Assembly (NCBI RefSeq): GCF_008274625.1
Contig: NZ_VTRU01000001.1
Span: 1,302,001 to 1,366,000 of the forward strand
Length of the DNA stretch: 64,000 bases
Reading direction: 5' to 3'
Origin: Chryseobacterium panacisoli
GTDB taxonomy: Bacteria > Bacteroidota > Bacteroidia > Flavobacteriales > Weeksellaceae
A model generated the notes under the pieces. It was not told where the DNA came from, made no database searches, and was given only the letters and a program-made list of their open reading frames with translations. This document shows positions 34,418 to 43,876 of this stretch, in pieces. The position numbers and the translations under genes are program-made. The first letter of the stretch is position 1, and each line of letters begins with the position of its first letter.

Positions 34418-34978
34418 TTATTGATCCAAACTTCCCTTCCACAAAGGCTTTTGAGCCAAAACTTTTGAGTGTATCGGGCAGGTTTCATGATGGGCTCCTT
34501 TCAGATATCCCGTGCTCATTAGAAATTCATTGACAATTTCCCCGCCTGTAAATTTGAATGTTTTTTTGAATAACTTCATCCATTCCTGCAATGTTTTAGG
34601 GTGATGATGTTCCAGCCACTTTTCAAATGATCCGAATTCTTTCTGAAGCTCTAAAATCGTTCTCGCGTTTTCAATCGCAGCATTTACTTTTAGCTTATTT
34701 CTGATAATTCCACTGTCATTCAATAATCTTTCGCGGTCTTCTTCTGTATATGCTGCTATTTTCTGAATATTAAAATTGTCATAAGCTTTTCTGAAGCTGC
34801 CTTCTTTTTTCAGAACGGTTTCCCAGCTTAAGCCTGCCTGGTTGATTTCCAGAATCAGCCTTCCAAACAATTCATTATCGTCATGAATTGGAAATCCATA
34901 ATAGTTGTCATGGTAATTTTTGTGCAGTTCTTTTCTGCTTTCGGGCTGCATGCCTTCTATTGCTAAACAATAACTCAT
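34418..34978 (-). CDS. tag: DNA-3-methyladenine glycosylase I
   Basis: A 186-residue base-excision enzyme that removes 3-methyladenine. Family segments: NYHDNYYGFPIHDDNELFGR, EINQAGLSWETVLKKE and the C-terminal zinc-site region (TGYLKGAHHETCPIHS), which supplies Cys and His for the zinc snap with the N-terminal Cys4. Length is normal. The start overlaps the stop of the MazG-like gene by one base. Confidence 0.93.
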   Translation of the reverse strand: MSYCLAIEGMQPESRKELHKNYHDNYYGFPIHDDNELFGRLILEINQAGLSWETVLKKEGSFRKAYDNFNIQKIAAYTEEDRERLLNDSGIIRNKLKVNAAIENARTILELQKEFGSFEKWLEHHHPKTLQEWMKLFKKTFKFTGGEIVNEFLMSTGYLKGAHHETCPIHSKVLAQKPLWKGSLDQ

Positions 34979-35295
34979 TACAATATATTTTCTGTTTTAG
35001 TTAAGAATTTTTCCATAGCTTCTTTAATATCAATTCCTGTACGGTCTGCAAGGACAATAAGCCACCAGATATTTTCTGCTAATTTATGTTCCAATTCTTC
35101 CGGTGAATCTTTTTTCAGCCATGTTTTCTGATGTGACATCACATTTCGTCCTACTAATCCAGCATCGGTAAGATAAGCCAGAGCATCTTCTTCCAGTGAC
35201 CATTCCTTTCCGTTTCCTTTTACTTCCAGCTGATGATATTTTTCTCTTATGTCTAAGGAACGTTTTATGATTTTATCAAAATTATTGGTCTCCAT
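34978..35295 (-). CDS. MazG-like protein
   Basis: A 105-residue helical protein resembling small MazG-type nucleotide pyrophosphohydrolases. The segment ELEHKLAENIWWLIVLADRTGID carries the E-x3-E then D spacing of metal ligands in the fold. It could clean up non-canonical nucleotides, which would fit its coupling to a DNA repair glycosylase. The activity is inferred from the family only. Confidence 0.7.
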   Translation of the reverse strand: METNNFDKIIKRSLDIREKYHQLEVKGNGKEWSLEEDALAYLTDAGLVGRNVMSHQKTWLKKDSPEELEHKLAENIWWLIVLADRTGIDIKEAMEKFLTKTENIL

Positions 35296-35449
35296 ATCGC
35301 GTTGTTTTTATGTAAAGATTTCAAAGTGTAAAGATAAATCATGATTGTGACAACTGTCCGTCAGTAGTGTTTTTTAATTTTTAAATTTAATCATAATTCT
35401 ATTTTTTGTCTTCTATATTCAGTAGTTTAGAGGACTCAAAAACGCCATC

Positions 35450-36364
35450 ATGAAATCACTGTTTTCTATTATCTTTATTGTATGTTCTATTGCTTTAAAT
35501 GCACAGAATCTATATTCTAAAGCCTATGGAAATCCAAAAAATATTCCTGTTATTTTTATTCATGGAGGACCCAGCGGAAATGCCACTTTATTTGAAGGAA
35601 CTACAGCTCAAAAGCTGGCTGATAAAGGATTTTATGTCATTGTTTATGACAGACGCGGTGAAGGCCGTTCAAAAGATGACAATGCCACCATGACTTTTCA
35701 AGAAAGTTTTGAGGATTTAAAAGATATTTACACAATTTATCATATTAAAAAAGCAAATATTCTTGCCCACAGTTTCGGTGGAATTATCGGGACTCTATTC
35801 ACTTCACAATTTCCTGAAAAAGTAAATTCTCTGACTCTTGCAGGCGCTCTGTTTACCCAGCAGGAAACTTATGATCATATTTTAAAACAGGCAAAAGAAC
35901 ATTTTAAAAATGATGCTGCACAGCTCAAAGAAATTTCGGAAATACAAAATCTGGATAAAAATTCTGCAGCTTATAGAAAAAGATGTTATGAAATGGCCAG
36001 TAAACTCAGCTTCTTCGATATGCCCAATCCTACTCTCAAAAGTGAAATGCTGAGAAACGAATATAAAGCGGGTGAGTTTTATAAAAACAACATCAGAAAT
36101 TCTGAATCACCCCTTACATTCTATAAAAATGAACCTCTTAACAATCTGGATAATACTTCCGTTCTAAAAGGCATCCGAAAAAAAGGCGTTCCCATTTTTG
36201 CTGTGTATGGTAAGAATGATGGAATATTTTCAGAAAAACAACTGAATGATCTCAAAAATATTGTTGGAAAGAAAAATTTAAGACTTATCGACAACTGTTC
36301 CCATTATTTATTTGTAGACCAGCAGGACGTTTTTTTACAATTTATTGAGCTTACATTGAAATAA
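35450..36364 (+). CDS. Secreted alpha/beta hydrolase
   Basis: A 304-residue hydrolase with a signal peptide (MKSLFSIIFIVCSIALNAQ). The oxyanion-hole motif HGGPSG is near residue 38, the nucleophile elbow AHSFGG has Ser108, the acid is in GKNDGIFS and the His in NCSHYLF. The HGGPSG pattern resembles prolyl aminopeptidase-like S33 peptidases, but the substrate is open. It leads a run of three plus-strand genes. Confidence 0.85.
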   Translation: MKSLFSIIFIVCSIALNAQNLYSKAYGNPKNIPVIFIHGGPSGNATLFEGTTAQKLADKGFYVIVYDRRGEGRSKDDNATMTFQESFEDLKDIYTIYHIKKANILAHSFGGIIGTLFTSQFPEKVNSLTLAGALFTQQETYDHILKQAKEHFKNDAAQLKEISEIQNLDKNSAAYRKRCYEMASKLSFFDMPNPTLKSEMLRNEYKAGEFYKNNIRNSESPLTFYKNEPLNNLDNTSVLKGIRKKGVPIFAVYGKNDGIFSEKQLNDLKNIVGKKNLRLIDNCSHYLFVDQQDVFLQFIELTLK

Positions 36365-36402
36365 AGTGTAGTTTTGTAACCATGCCCCATTCAGGACTCC
36401 AT

Positions 36403-36759
36403 ATGAAAACCTATAAAGCTGTCGTTATGATGCTTGTATTGGTATTTTCATTATCGCCTTGTTCTGTAAAAAGAAATGTTCTTGATATTTTTGACATTCA
36501 GTATATCAGTGGGCTGAATAAGGTTAAGATAACTTCTTCCCTTTCTTCCAGCTGTGATGCAGCATCTGCTTCAACAAGGGTTTCAATATCAAAAGCTAAC
36601 ATTCAGAAACAATACAAAGATTCTTTTTCCAACTTTTATTCTACTTTAGGAAACACTGTTAAAGAGAAGATTTTTTTTAATGACTACTCAGGGCATTCTA
36701 CGGGAAACAGCCCTCCGAAATATATTTTATTTAAAAGACTGAAGCTTAATCTGGTGTAA
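36403..36759 (+). CDS. Hypothetical secreted protein upstream of DoxD-DoxA gene
   Basis: A 118-residue protein with a signal peptide (MKTYKAVVMMLVLVFSLSPC) and a Ser-rich stretch (TSSLSSSCDAASASTRVS). I do not recognise a domain. An ATG at 36382 would add 7 residues; 36403 gives a cleaner signal. It lies 53 bp before the DoxD-DoxA fusion gene and may be co-transcribed. Function unknown. Confidence 0.55.
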   Translation: MKTYKAVVMMLVLVFSLSPCSVKRNVLDIFDIQYISGLNKVKITSSLSSSCDAASASTRVSISKANIQKQYKDSFSNFYSTLGNTVKEKIFFNDYSGHSTGNSPPKYILFKRLKLNLV

Positions 36760-36812
36760 AATTTTTTAAGCCCAATTAAAAATCAGTTTTTTACAATACA
36801 ATATTAATTTCA

Positions 36813-37826
36813 ATGAAACATACCGTAAACAGCCAGTCTTCGGACCTGGCCGGATTATATACTTTATCCCTCCGCATGGTGATCGGATGGACTTACTTTT
36901 CAGCGTTCTGGCGCAGACTTATCCTCGAAAACAAACTCATTCCTGATGAACAGGGATATATCGGGGAAAAATTCAATCATTTTTTACCGAATGCTCTCGG
37001 CATAAAACCTATTATTGAATACCTGGTTACCCATCCTGATGCTTTACAGCGATCTATGATGATTTTCACAATTATTGAAGCTATTGTGGGATTATTCATT
37101 ATTCTCGGCTTATTTACACGGCTGATGAGTATCGGGATCTTTAGCCTTGCCCTTGGGATTCTATTGGGTTCCGGCTGGCTGGGAACAACCTGTCTTGATG
37201 AATGGCAGATAGGAGTTTTAGGAGTTGCCGGCGGATTTGTTCTATTTCTTACCGGAAGCGGGCCTTATTCACTGGATTATTATTTCATAAGGAATAACAA
37301 AAGCTTCACTCAAAAAAGATGGTTTCAGTGGCTTGGCTCAGGAAATTTTCCTGTCTCACAACCAAAAGTTTTTGTACTGACAGGTTCGCTTATCATATTC
37401 GGTTTAACTCTTTTTACCAATCAGTATTTCCATGGAGGTGTATGGGGAACCCTGCATAATAAATCGGTAAAACCGAAACTGGAAATTTCAAATATTTCCC
37501 ATAATAATTCGGATTTAAAATTTGAAGTGTATAGAACGGAAGGGGCCGATGTGTACGGTTCTTTTCTGATAGGCATCCATATTCTGGACAAAAACGGAAA
37601 GATTTTAAAGGCACTGGATCAACAGAAGCTTTCCGGACTTTCTAAAGAAAATATACATAATCATTATGTCACCAAAATAAAACCCGGCAAACACAGCCTG
37701 ATAATTCCCCTTGGAGCAAAGGCTGATGTAACATTGAATATTGATGATATTCTTCAGAAAAGTGAAATTTATGCACTGAAACTGATTGATGTAAGCGGAA
37801 TTGAGTGGATAGAGAAGATTGAATAA
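36813..37826 (+). CDS. DoxD-DoxA fusion (thiosulfate:quinone oxidoreductase-like)
   Basis: A 337-residue protein. The N-terminal about 175 residues form a four-helix DoxD/DoxX-type membrane domain (SLRMVIGWTYFSAFWRRLIL; FTRLMSIGIFSLALGILLGS). The C-terminal part from about residue 200 is a periplasmic DoxA-like domain (FHGGVWGTLHNKSVKPKLEI; KPGKHSLIIPLGA). In Acidianus the two are separate subunits that pass electrons from thiosulfate to quinone; fused forms are common in Bacteroidota. No other sulfur-oxidation gene is nearby, so the substrate here is uncertain. Confidence 0.8.
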   Translation: MKHTVNSQSSDLAGLYTLSLRMVIGWTYFSAFWRRLILENKLIPDEQGYIGEKFNHFLPNALGIKPIIEYLVTHPDALQRSMMIFTIIEAIVGLFIILGLFTRLMSIGIFSLALGILLGSGWLGTTCLDEWQIGVLGVAGGFVLFLTGSGPYSLDYYFIRNNKSFTQKRWFQWLGSGNFPVSQPKVFVLTGSLIIFGLTLFTNQYFHGGVWGTLHNKSVKPKLEISNISHNNSDLKFEVYRTEGADVYGSFLIGIHILDKNGKILKALDQQKLSGLSKENIHNHYVTKIKPGKHSLIIPLGAKADVTLNIDDILQKSEIYALKLIDVSGIEWIEKIE

Positions 37827-37837
37827 AATATTTTGTT

Positions 37838-37912
37838 GGTGTTCGCAAAGGCGCGAAAAGTTTTGTGTGAATATGTTATAAGGCGCAAAGATTTTATCTC
37901 CGATAAAATTGA
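37838..37912. repeat. Dispersed repeat, family C
   Basis: GCAAAGGCGCGAAAAG, then TTATAAGGCGCAAAGATTTT and ATCTCCGATAAAATT, matching the copy at 30842-30922 in order and orientation. Confidence 0.6.
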
Positions 37913-37961
37913 ATACTGCTGATATTTTTGATAAGATTATAGTTAAAGTATATGAGATTTT

Positions 37962-38024
37962 ATGTTTTAGCTAAAGCCATTAGATATTCATTTACAAAAA
38001 AGCGGACTAAAGTCCGCTTTTATT
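37962..38024. repeat. Dispersed repeat, family B, with terminator end
   Basis: TTTTAGCTAAAGCCATTAG, spacer, then the perfect hairpin GCGGACTAAAGTCCGC and TATT. Matches the order at 15493-15557 and 24753-24826. Confidence 0.65.
37995..38023. terminator. Bidirectional terminator formed by a family B repeat
   Basis: A-run, AGCGGACT-AA-AGTCCGCT, then TTTATT, between convergent genes (DoxD-DoxA and the hypothetical gene at 38076). Confidence 0.75.
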
Positions 38025-38075
38025 ACTATTTTGAAATAAAAATTCTGTGAAATCAGTGAGATATTTCTAAGAATT

Positions 38076-38672
38076 CTATTTTTCTGATACAACTACATGG
38101 TAGCTGCAAGAACTGTCCGGATCAAGTTTCAGCACTTTTATTTCCAGTAAAACATCCAGCCCCATAGTATCGCAAACTCCCTGTAAAAAAGGTTTTATGA
38201 CCGGCCATTTCAACAGGCCCGCGATCTGCAGACTCTGCGTGATTTTATGGTAACGGTCTACTCCTTTGATCAGCAGTTCACATTTGTGGTCATTTAATTC
38301 TTTAAATTCAAAATTATATTCGGGACTGGATGTAAAAATTGCTCCTATCAGTATTTTGGCTACAGCCGGAATACCGGACTGCAGATTAGGTTTTGTTTCA
38401 AGATTTCTCAGTGTCATTCTGGACCCGAGATCATACATGAAGGTACTGGAAAGCTGTTCAATAGCTTCGGCTCCATAAAGTCTGCCAATCTGCTTAAGCA
38501 TTCCGCCATAAAAAGCTCCTGTAATATCTGACAGGCGCTGGGTAAGTTCTGTAAAGGTTCCAGGAAAAAAATCTGAAATAATCTGAGCCTGATTCATTTC
38601 AGGAAGATAGGCATCATGTTTTCTGAAGTCTGATAATGCCAGATAGGTTTCCGGCAATTGTATTTGATTCAT
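38076..38672 (-). CDS. Hypothetical cytoplasmic protein
   Basis: A 198-residue soluble protein without signal or membrane segment. A central region (GGMLKQIGRLYGAEAIEQLS) and a later strand-rich half (NFEFKELNDHKCELLIKGVDRYHK) weakly recall the L-2-amino-thiazoline-4-carboxylic acid hydrolase-like group, with Cys at DHKCELL and GVCDTMGLD, but I am not confident. It lies alone between a terminator and a 387 bp gap. Function unknown. Confidence 0.6.
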   Translation of the reverse strand: MNQIQLPETYLALSDFRKHDAYLPEMNQAQIISDFFPGTFTELTQRLSDITGAFYGGMLKQIGRLYGAEAIEQLSSTFMYDLGSRMTLRNLETKPNLQSGIPAVAKILIGAIFTSSPEYNFEFKELNDHKCELLIKGVDRYHKITQSLQIAGLLKWPVIKPFLQGVCDTMGLDVLLEIKVLKLDPDSSCSYHVVVSEK

Positions 38673-39059
38673 ATTTAATATTTTGTAAGTATGTTGAGAT
38701 CATGGTTTAGTTAAATAATGAAACGAAAGGCAATATTTTATAAAGCTATCGGAAATAAAAAAAATTGTCTCTATTGGATATAAAAACAATAGCGCTCGAT
38801 CAATAATATTAAATTGATATTCAGATAAAAATCCGGTACTCTATTGGGGAAAACACCTTTTTGAAAAAGGGTTTTGAGGGATTAGGGAATCTATTCATAT
38901 TTTTTCATTTGTTCTTGTAAAGCTAGAAAAAATAATTAAACTCTCCAATAAGTGATATTATTTTTTGTTTAACGGAATTGAAACTGAAAGTTACTGTCTG
39001 ATATTATTTTACAGCAATAAAAAAAACCTTCGAGAATATCGAAGGTTTTTTATTAAAAT
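38673..39059. other. 387 bp gap with no gene
   Basis: AT-rich, with no ORF and no TAnnTTTG box on either strand that I could find. Its only clear feature is the efflux-operon terminator at 39019-39052. Confidence 0.65.
39019..39052 (-). terminator. Efflux operon terminator
   Basis: A-run, AACCTTCGAGAATATCGAAGGTT and T-run, directly beyond the last gene (emrB-like) of the operon. Confidence 0.9.
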
Positions 39060-40637
39060 TTAGTGCATGGCTTCACTCAAATCTATTTTTTCTTTGCTCT
39101 TTCTTTCTTTTACGAGTAAGATAAACGGAATACATATCAGGAATACGATTCCGAGGTAAAGAAATACATCCATGTAAGACAAAACTGTTGCCTGCTTGGT
39201 TACTGACATATCGAGCATTTTATAGGCGGCATTCATTGCTGAATCTGGTGTCATTCCTTTCGCTATAAAATTTGCTTTAAGAGCTGCCAGTCTTTGCTGG
39301 ACTTCAAAACTGTTTTCGTCAAGGTGGGAAATCAGGTTATTTCTGTACTTCTGACCTGCATTGGCAATAAAAGTTGTGATTGCAGCAATTCCGAAAGATC
39401 CTCCAAGCTGTCTCATCATCCCGGTAAAGGCTGCTCCCTGGCCAATCTCCTGCCCTTTCAATGTACTTAAGGACAAAGAAGTGATTGGAATAAATAGAAG
39501 TCCTAATCCTGCTCCTCTTACAATCAGCATCCAGAAAAATGCATCCTTACTGGTATCCGGTGTCAGAATTTTATATCCCCAGAAGCTATAGACAAAGAAG
39601 ATAAAGAGTCCCAGAGATACCAGGATCTGCTGTTTTGCTCCTTTTGCCAGTAATCTACCAATAATTGGCATCATAAAGGCCGTCGTTAAAGCTGCCGGAA
39701 TCATCAGTGCTCCTGACTGAAGGGCCGTCCACCCTAAAATACTCTGAGTATACAGTGGAACGATGAATGTGGAACCATAAAGTCCAAATCCAAGCACGAA
39801 TGACATCATGGTTCCGATTCTTAAATTACTGTTTTTAAGCACCCTGAGTTCAACAATTGGATATTTAAAGGTAAGCTCCCTCCAAAGGAATAATATAAAT
39901 CCTAAAATTGCGGCAACTGTGAAGGCTACAATCATTCCGCTTTCAAACCAGTCTTCTTCATGTCCTCTTTCCAGAATGAACTGTAATGAACCCACAGTCA
40001 CTGCCAGTAATCCAATCCCAATCCAGTCAACATCCGAGACTTTACGTTTTTCTGCATATTTCGGACTTCTTACAAACTGCAGCGTCATCAGTGTTGCTGC
40101 AATTCCAATCGGAATATTAATATAGAAAATATAGGGCCAGCTGAAGTTATCAACGATATATCCTCCAAGAGGCGGGCCTAAGGTAGGGCCAATGATTACT
40201 CCCAGACCATAAATAGCCTGTGCCATACTTCTTTTTTCAATCGGATAAGATTCCGTAATGATCGTCTGTGAAGTTACCAATAAGGCTCCCCCACCGATTC
40301 CCTGCATCAATCTGAAGAACACAAGTTCCCAGATATTGGTCGCATTTCCACATAAAAATGAAAATATGGTAAATATAATGATGGATGCCGCAAAGTAATT
40401 TCTACGTCCAAACTGCTGGGAAAGCCAGCTCGTCATTGGTACTATAATTACGTTACCAATGGCATAAGCCGTGATTACCCAACCCACTTCTGAAAGTGTA
40501 GATCCAAGATTCCCCTTCATTTCATTCAAGGCAACATTGACAATCGTGGAGTCTACAATTTCAAGAAGGGCACAAAGGATAGCCGTAATCGTAATGATTA
40601 CTCTCCGCGCTCCATATTCTACTAATGAATCTTGCAT
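39060..40637 (-). CDS. DHA2 family MFS drug efflux permease (EmrB-like)
   Basis: A 525-residue transporter with about 14 helices. DHA2 signatures: helix 1 ALLEIVDSTIVNVALNEM, the motif A loop SQQFGRRNYFA and motif C GVIIGPTLGPPLGGYIVD. It uses the proton gradient to export drugs, joined to the HlyD adaptor and TolC channel encoded just upstream. It is the last gene of the TetR-TolC-HlyD-EmrB operon. Confidence 0.93.
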   Translation of the reverse strand: MQDSLVEYGARRVIITITAILCALLEIVDSTIVNVALNEMKGNLGSTLSEVGWVITAYAIGNVIIVPMTSWLSQQFGRRNYFAASIIIFTIFSFLCGNATNIWELVFFRLMQGIGGGALLVTSQTIITESYPIEKRSMAQAIYGLGVIIGPTLGPPLGGYIVDNFSWPYIFYINIPIGIAATLMTLQFVRSPKYAEKRKVSDVDWIGIGLLAVTVGSLQFILERGHEEDWFESGMIVAFTVAAILGFILFLWRELTFKYPIVELRVLKNSNLRIGTMMSFVLGFGLYGSTFIVPLYTQSILGWTALQSGALMIPAALTTAFMMPIIGRLLAKGAKQQILVSLGLFIFFVYSFWGYKILTPDTSKDAFFWMLIVRGAGLGLLFIPITSLSLSTLKGQEIGQGAAFTGMMRQLGGSFGIAAITTFIANAGQKYRNNLISHLDENSFEVQQRLAALKANFIAKGMTPDSAMNAAYKMLDMSVTKQATVLSYMDVFLYLGIVFLICIPFILLVKERKSKEKIDLSEAMH

Positions 40638-40660
40638 AAGTTTTTTACGATGTAAAAAAT

Positions 40661-40763
40661 CAATTGTGAATTTTGCTTCGCAAGTGAATAGTGAATTTTA
40701 AACAGTCTATTTTAAACTGACTGCAAAGCTGATTCACTATTGACAACGAAGTTCATTGACTTT
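40661..40763. repeat. Dispersed repeat, family A
   Basis: GTGAATTTTGCTTCGCAAGTG AATAGTGAATTTT, then GATTCACTATTGACAACGAAG, in the 141 bp gap between the HlyD and EmrB-like genes. Matches the modules of the array at 59596-60097. Confidence 0.6.
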
Positions 40764-40778
40764 CAACAATTTTAAATG

Positions 40779-41882
40779 TTATTTCAAAGCAACTTCTGCT
40801 TTCACGTTCATTCCTGTTCTCAATCTTTTGGCAATATTCTTATCAAGATTTACAAAATCGATTTTTATAGGAAGCCTCTGAACTACTTTTACGAAGTTAC
40901 CACTCGCATTATCCGGAGGAAGAATAGAGAAAGTAGCACCTGTAGCCGGAGAGAATGAGCTTACCACTCCTTCAAATTCCTGATCAGGAAAAGCATCAAT
41001 CTCAATTTTCACCTTCTGTCCTTCTACCATTTTATCTACCTGTGTTTCTTTAAAGTTGGCCACCACCCATTTCTGATCGTTTTTAACCAAAGCAAACAAC
41101 TGTGATCCTGCCTGCAGATACTGACCTGCCTGTGTAGATACTTTCCCTACATGTCCGTCTTCAGGTGCAAGGATTACGGTATATGATAAATTCAATTTTG
41201 CGTTTTCTACATCTACTTCTCTTTGTTTAGCAACAGATCCGGCAACACTGATTTGTTGTGAACTTGCAGCCGTTTGAGAAGAAGCTATATGGGTTTGCTG
41301 AGCAATTTGATTTCTCTGATCAACTAAAACCTGCAGCTGTCTGTCTGCAGATTGTTTTGCAGCTAAAGCCTGCTCATATTGTTGTTCCGTAATAGAATGG
41401 TCTTTTACAAGATTAGCATATCTCTTCAAATCCTGAGATGTTTTCCAAACATTTACTTTTGCCGCTTCTATCTGAGCATTAGCAGTTACTACTGCCGCTT
41501 CTGAAGAACCGATATTTTTAGAAGTAGCTGTTGTAGTGGCTTCTGCATTGGAAATATTACTTCTGGCTGTAGATAATGCTGCCTGAGCCTGTTCAAGAGC
41601 CATTTTCTGATCTCTGTTATCCAAAATCACCAACGTATCTCCTTTCTTTACAAACTGGTTGTCTTTTACTTTTACCTGAGCTACATATCCTGAGATTTTA
41701 GAAATTACAGGCGACATATTGGAAGCGATCTGAGCATCGTCAGTCTCTTCATGGTATTGTCCGTAAGTAAAGGCTCTGTAACCATAGATTCCTCCTCCGA
41801 TTACTACTGCCGCTAAAATGATAGGAAAAACTAAACTTTTTTTCTTTTTAGGTTCAGCTGCCTGTGTATTATTATTTTCCAT
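40779..41882 (-). CDS. HlyD/EmrA family periplasmic adaptor
   Basis: A 367-residue membrane-fusion protein with an N-terminal helix (SLVFPIILAAVVIGGGIYGY), a split biotinyl-lipoyl domain (SGYVAQVKVKDNQFVKKGDT and VILAPEDGHVGKVSTQAGQY), a long Ala/Gln-rich coiled coil between them and a beta-barrel domain. It bridges the inner-membrane EmrB-like pump and the TolC channel. Gene order supports a tripartite system. Confidence 0.94.
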   Translation of the reverse strand: MENNNTQAAEPKKKKSLVFPIILAAVVIGGGIYGYRAFTYGQYHEETDDAQIASNMSPVISKISGYVAQVKVKDNQFVKKGDTLVILDNRDQKMALEQAQAALSTARSNISNAEATTTATSKNIGSSEAAVVTANAQIEAAKVNVWKTSQDLKRYANLVKDHSITEQQYEQALAAKQSADRQLQVLVDQRNQIAQQTHIASSQTAASSQQISVAGSVAKQREVDVENAKLNLSYTVILAPEDGHVGKVSTQAGQYLQAGSQLFALVKNDQKWVVANFKETQVDKMVEGQKVKIEIDAFPDQEFEGVVSSFSPATGATFSILPPDNASGNFVKVVQRLPIKIDFVNLDKNIAKRLRTGMNVKAEVALK

Positions 41883-41898
41883 TTTGGTTTCGATCTGA

Positions 41899-43212
41899 TT
41901 ATTTAATTGTTAAAGTTCCTGTTGTCTGTAATAGTTTTCTGTATGCCAGTGCTGCATCTGCCTTAGCATTGATCACACCTACGTTTGCTGCGATCTGAGC
42001 TGCGTCTGCATCCAGTAATTCTGTCATGGTCGCAAGACCGTTATCGTATTTATTTTTTGTAATTCTGTAATTTTCATTAGCCTGCTCTGCAGATTTTTCG
42101 AAAACAACGATTCTCTTTTTTGAATAGTCTGTATTCTGATACTCTCTGTTGACATCAAGCTTAATGTTGTCATTCAGTAATTCATCTGTAGCTGCAAGCT
42201 GTTTTTCTCTAGCTTTTGACTGTCTTAATGAAGAGTTTTCTTTCCATAAGTTGGATAAGTTATAAGAAACCCCAATTCCTACATTGATAGCATTGTATAC
42301 GGTAAGAAACTTAGGAATATCGGCCGCTACATAACCTCCGGTAAATGCGATAGAAGGAAGATTTTCAGCTTTTGCCGCTTTTGATCCCAACTCTGCTGCT
42401 TTTCTCTGTTGTGCTAAAGCCTGTAAGTCTTTACGGTTTTCTCTGGCTTCAGTTACATAAAAATCAACCGGTTTCACATCTGAACCTTCCTCAATATAAT
42501 TTTCATCTACTGCCAGTTCTGTAGTTTCTGGAAGACCTAATAAAAGATCCATATTGATGTTGGCAATATTGTAGTTGTTCTTGGCTTCCAATAACTGAAG
42601 TTCAATATTTGAAGTCTGAAGGTTTGCTTTCAATCTGTCATTTCTCGCGATCAAACCATTGTTTTCCATTTTAAGGAAAGTTTCATCTCTTTTTTGAGAA
42701 GCGGCAAGATTTTCTTCAAAAACTTTGATTGACTGGTTAGCCTTAAATAAATTATTATAAGCCTGAGCCACGTTATAAGCAATGGCAATTTTATCGTTTT
42801 CCGTGCTTAATTTTGAAGCTTCCACCAGATATTTCGCCGACTGAATACCATACTTGATTCTTCCTCCGCTGTAGATTGGAACGCTAAGATTAGCTGAACC
42901 GTAAAGCACCTGATGTACTTCGGGACCTCCTGCTCCTGAAACACCCGGAAGTTTGATATCCACGTTAGGCTTTATCGGAAGGTACATATAGCTGCCTGAT
43001 ACTTTCAATTCCGGTAATTGTCTGTTTTTAGCTTCCAAAAGATCAGCTGTGGCCTCCTCGATCTTAGCAGCATCGATTTTGAGATTTTTGCTGTTCTGGA
43101 TTCCCAGCTGTACGGCTTCGTCAAGAGAAAGTGTTTTTTTCTCCTGAGCATTTGCATTTGCTATTCCTACGAATAGTGATAATGCAATCACTGAGTTATT
43201 TATTCTCTTCAT
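41899..43212 (-). CDS. TolC family outer-membrane channel
   Basis: A 437-residue outer-membrane efflux protein with a signal peptide (MKRINNSVIALSLFVGIANANA) and two OEP repeats rich in heptads, including LSLDEAVQLGIQNSKNLKID, AYNVAQAYNNLFKANQSIKV and MTELLDADAAQIAANV. It is the exit duct for the HlyD-EmrB pump. Its start overlaps the end of the tetR gene by 17 bp. Confidence 0.93.
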   Translation of the reverse strand: MKRINNSVIALSLFVGIANANAQEKKTLSLDEAVQLGIQNSKNLKIDAAKIEEATADLLEAKNRQLPELKVSGSYMYLPIKPNVDIKLPGVSGAGGPEVHQVLYGSANLSVPIYSGGRIKYGIQSAKYLVEASKLSTENDKIAIAYNVAQAYNNLFKANQSIKVFEENLAASQKRDETFLKMENNGLIARNDRLKANLQTSNIELQLLEAKNNYNIANINMDLLLGLPETTELAVDENYIEEGSDVKPVDFYVTEARENRKDLQALAQQRKAAELGSKAAKAENLPSIAFTGGYVAADIPKFLTVYNAINVGIGVSYNLSNLWKENSSLRQSKAREKQLAATDELLNDNIKLDVNREYQNTDYSKKRIVVFEKSAEQANENYRITKNKYDNGLATMTELLDADAAQIAANVGVINAKADAALAYRKLLQTTGTLTIK

Positions 43213-43834
43213 AACCTAAAAGGTCTTTTAGTAAATATTTAATATGTTTATTAAGTTCTGTGTAGTATTTTTCATCAAAAGTTTCCTCATCCTCTGTTTC
43301 ATTCAGGAACTCTTTATACATTTCTTTAGCATTGAAAGCATAAAATAAAGTTCCGCTTACGGTGGAATGAAGAAGATAAATAGGCGGGTTTTTGGTGAAA
43401 ATTCCATTTTTAAGACCGCTTTCCAATATTTGTGAATACATAGAAAGGAATCCCATTTTAGTTTGCTTCAAAAATTCTACAATCTGAGGATTCTTAGTAT
43501 GCAGCTGCTCTCTCTGCATAATCCTGTAAAAGCATTTCTGAGTACGGATTTTGTTAGAAAACTGATCAATTACTTTTTCAATCTTCTGCCACTCGTTGAT
43601 ATCGGTTCTACCCAAAAGATCTTTTGAAAAAAACTGACCTTCATTCATTCTGTATTCTACTAATTTCTCATAAAGTTTTTCCTTAGAGCCAAAATAATAC
43701 GAGATCATAGAAATATTTACATGAGCATCCTTTGCAATTTCGCGGGTGGAAGTTCCTTCAAATCCCTTTTCTGCAAAAAGCTTCTCGGCTGCAAATAATA
43801 TATTTTCTTCTTTTGAAATCATGTTAGTGTTCAT
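43196..43834 (-). CDS. TetR/AcrR family repressor of the efflux operon
   Basis: A 212-residue regulator. The N-terminal helix-turn-helix is LFAEKGFEGTSTREIAKDAH followed by ISMISYYFGSKEKLYEKLV. The C-terminal helices form the ligand and dimer domain. It is the first gene of the operon, with a promoter (43846-43876) and a palindrome (43870-43885) overlapping its -33 box, as expected for autorepression. Met5 may be the true start, since Met1 leaves a leader of about 5 nt. Confidence 0.93.
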   Translation of the reverse strand: MNTNMISKEENILFAAEKLFAEKGFEGTSTREIAKDAHVNISMISYYFGSKEKLYEKLVEYRMNEGQFFSKDLLGRTDINEWQKIEKVIDQFSNKIRTQKCFYRIMQREQLHTKNPQIVEFLKQTKMGFLSMYSQILESGLKNGIFTKNPPIYLLHSTVSGTLFYAFNAKEMYKEFLNETEDEETFDEKYYTELNKHIKYLLKDLLGYEENK

Positions 43835-43845
43835 TTTTCAGGGCG

Positions 43846-43876
43846 CAAATGTACACAAGTTTTAACACAAATCAAA
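43846..43876 (-). promoter_or_regulatory. Efflux operon promoter
   Basis: On the minus strand TTTG (43876-43873), a 19 nt spacer and TACATTTG (43853-43846) match the Bacteroidota promoter consensus. Confidence 0.75.
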
